From the NCBI GenBank assembly GCA_934655935.1, contig CAKUHJ010000111.1:1-6159 (forward strand): a DNA stretch of 6,159 bases, read 5' to 3'. The stretch's first letter is position 1, and each line of letters begins with the position of its first letter. A program made the translations under genes and the position numbers. This document shows, piece after piece, positions 5,364 through 6,159 of this stretch. The notes beneath the pieces are model-generated. The model did no database searches and was not told where the DNA came from. It saw only the letters and a list, made by a program, of their open reading frames with translations. Origin of the DNA: an uncultured Oscillospiraceae bacterium. Lineage in GTDB: Bacteria > Bacillota > Clostridia > Oscillospirales > Oscillospiraceae.

Positions 5364-6159
5364 TTATTTGCCGGCGTTCATCTGCGCGGCGACCTCCGCT
5401 GCGAAGTCTTCCTGCTTCTTCTCGATGCCCTCGCCCTTTTCAAAGCGAACCGCGTCGACGAAGGTGACCTTGCCGCCCAGCTCCTTCGCAGCAGCGTTCA
5501 TATACTGCTCGACGGAGACGGAGCCGTCCTTGACGAAGGCCTGCTGCAGAAGGCAGTTTTCCTCGTAGAACTTGTTGATCTTGCCGGCAGCGATCTTTTC
5601 CTTGACCTGCTGGGGCTTGCTTGCCATCTTGGGATCGTTGTCCATCTGGGCGACGAGAATCTTCTTCTCCTCCTCGAGGACGTCCTCGGTGACGAGGGAC
5701 TTGTCCCAGAAGCGGGGATTCAGGGCCGCGATCTGCATCGCGACGTCCTTACCGATGGCCGTAGCGTCAATGCCGCCCTCGACAGCCAGATTGACCAGAA
5801 CGCCGATCTTGCCGCCGGCATGGACATAGGACACGGAGGTGTTCTTGTCGAAGCGGGCAAAGCGGCGGATCTGCAGGTTTTCGCCGATGGACATGACCTT
5901 CTCGGGGATAATTTCGGAAACCTTGAGCTCGGAGCCGGGATACTTGCACTCAAGCAGCGCGGCGACGTCCGCAGGGGCGTCCGTCAGGACGACGGTGCAG
6001 ATGTCCTTGACAAAGTTCACGAAGGGCTCGGACTTGGCGCAGAAGTCGGTCTCGCAGTTGACCTCCACCACCGCGCCCACGCCGCACTTGGCGCAGACCG
6101 TGGCATAGGCCATGCCCTCGGCCGCGATGCGGCCGGCCTTCTTGGCGGCCTTCGCAAGG
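5364..6159 (-). CDS. tsf: Elongation factor Ts, N-terminus beyond window edge
   Basis: Cytoplasmic translation factor that swaps GDP for GTP on EF-Tu. About 264 residues are visible and the frame remains open to the right edge. Roughly the first 40 residues, which carry the UBA-like N-terminal domain, are missing. The internal ATG at 6113 is not the start, because the frame continues upstream with LAKAAKKAGRIAAEG, a standard EF-Ts segment. Further hallmarks are VEVNCETDF, then RFARFDKNTSVSYVHAGGKIGVLV, MQIAALNPRF, and INKFYEENCLLQQAFVKD near the C-terminal end, so core subdomains N and C and the C-terminal module are present. The EF-Tu contact motif, usually TDFV, reads TDFC here, and CAKCG just before it adds a CxxC pair. 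tsf normally follows rpsB, which is expected just off the right edge. Downstream is a strong terminator and then nth rather than pyrH-frr. Confidence 0.97.
   Translation of the reverse strand, partial: LAKAAKKAGRIAAEGMAYATVCAKCGVGAVVEVNCETDFCAKSEPFVNFVKDICTVVLTDAPADVAALLECKYPGSELKVSEIIPEKVMSIGENLQIRRFARFDKNTSVSYVHAGGKIGVLVNLAVEGGIDATAIGKDVAMQIAALNPRFWDKSLVTEDVLEEEKKILVAQMDNDPKMASKPQQVKEKIAAGKINKFYEENCLLQQAFVKDGSVSVEQYMNAAAKELGGKVTFVDAVRFEKGEGIEKKQEDFAAEVAAQMNAGK

Noticed and set aside
1..6159. Mobile element, defence island, CRISPR array or RNA gene
   Set aside because: No transposase, integrase, terminal repeats, periodic repeats or tRNA-like folds were seen. The WYL regulator alone does not indicate a defence system.

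Overview
The window is GC-rich bacterial chromosome, densely packed with genes on both strands. It looks like ordinary housekeeping and accessory chromosome rather than a mobile element: there is no transposase, integrase, phage gene, tRNA, rRNA or CRISPR array. Several things suggest a Gram-positive, probably clostridial (Oscillospiraceae/Ruminococcaceae-like) gut-type anaerobe: strong GGAGG-type ribosome binding sites, a type 2 OMP-decarboxylase fold, a WYL-domain regulator, a YtxH-like small membrane protein, and the style of the EF-Ts and endonuclease III sequences. This assignment is an inference from protein style; the sequence cannot fix the genus.

Layout, left to right. (1) Positions 1-1197, minus strand: an AI-2E family (PerM-type) membrane transporter whose 3' end lies beyond the left edge. 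(2) Positions 1198-1385: a divergent promoter region serving the transporter (minus) and a regulator (plus). (3) Positions 1386-2369, plus: a DeoR-like HTH plus WYL-domain transcriptional regulator. It converges, with only 9 bases between stop codons, on (4) positions 2379-3359, minus: a histidine phosphatase fused to a C-terminal GNAT acetyltransferase-like domain. This is the second gene of a tight two-gene operon whose first gene is (5) positions 3365-4270, minus: a homologue of orotidine-5'-phosphate decarboxylase that has lost both catalytic lysines and the phosphate-gripping arginine. (6) Positions 4399-4569, plus: a 56-residue small membrane protein, divergent from that operon. (7) Positions 4620-5258, minus: endonuclease III (nth), with its own promoter. 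(8) Positions 5364-6159, minus: elongation factor Ts (tsf), with its N-terminus beyond the right edge and a strong intrinsic terminator after it.

Functionally, tsf (translation) and nth (base excision repair) are core genes in separate transcription units. The most unusual part is the operon at 2379-4270. An apparently inactive OMP-decarboxylase-fold protein is followed, 5 bases downstream, by a two-domain phosphatase-acetyltransferase that has no clear ribosome binding site of its own, so the two are probably translated together. What they act on cannot be read from the sequence. The WYL regulator shares an intergenic region with the transporter and could control it, but that is inference only.
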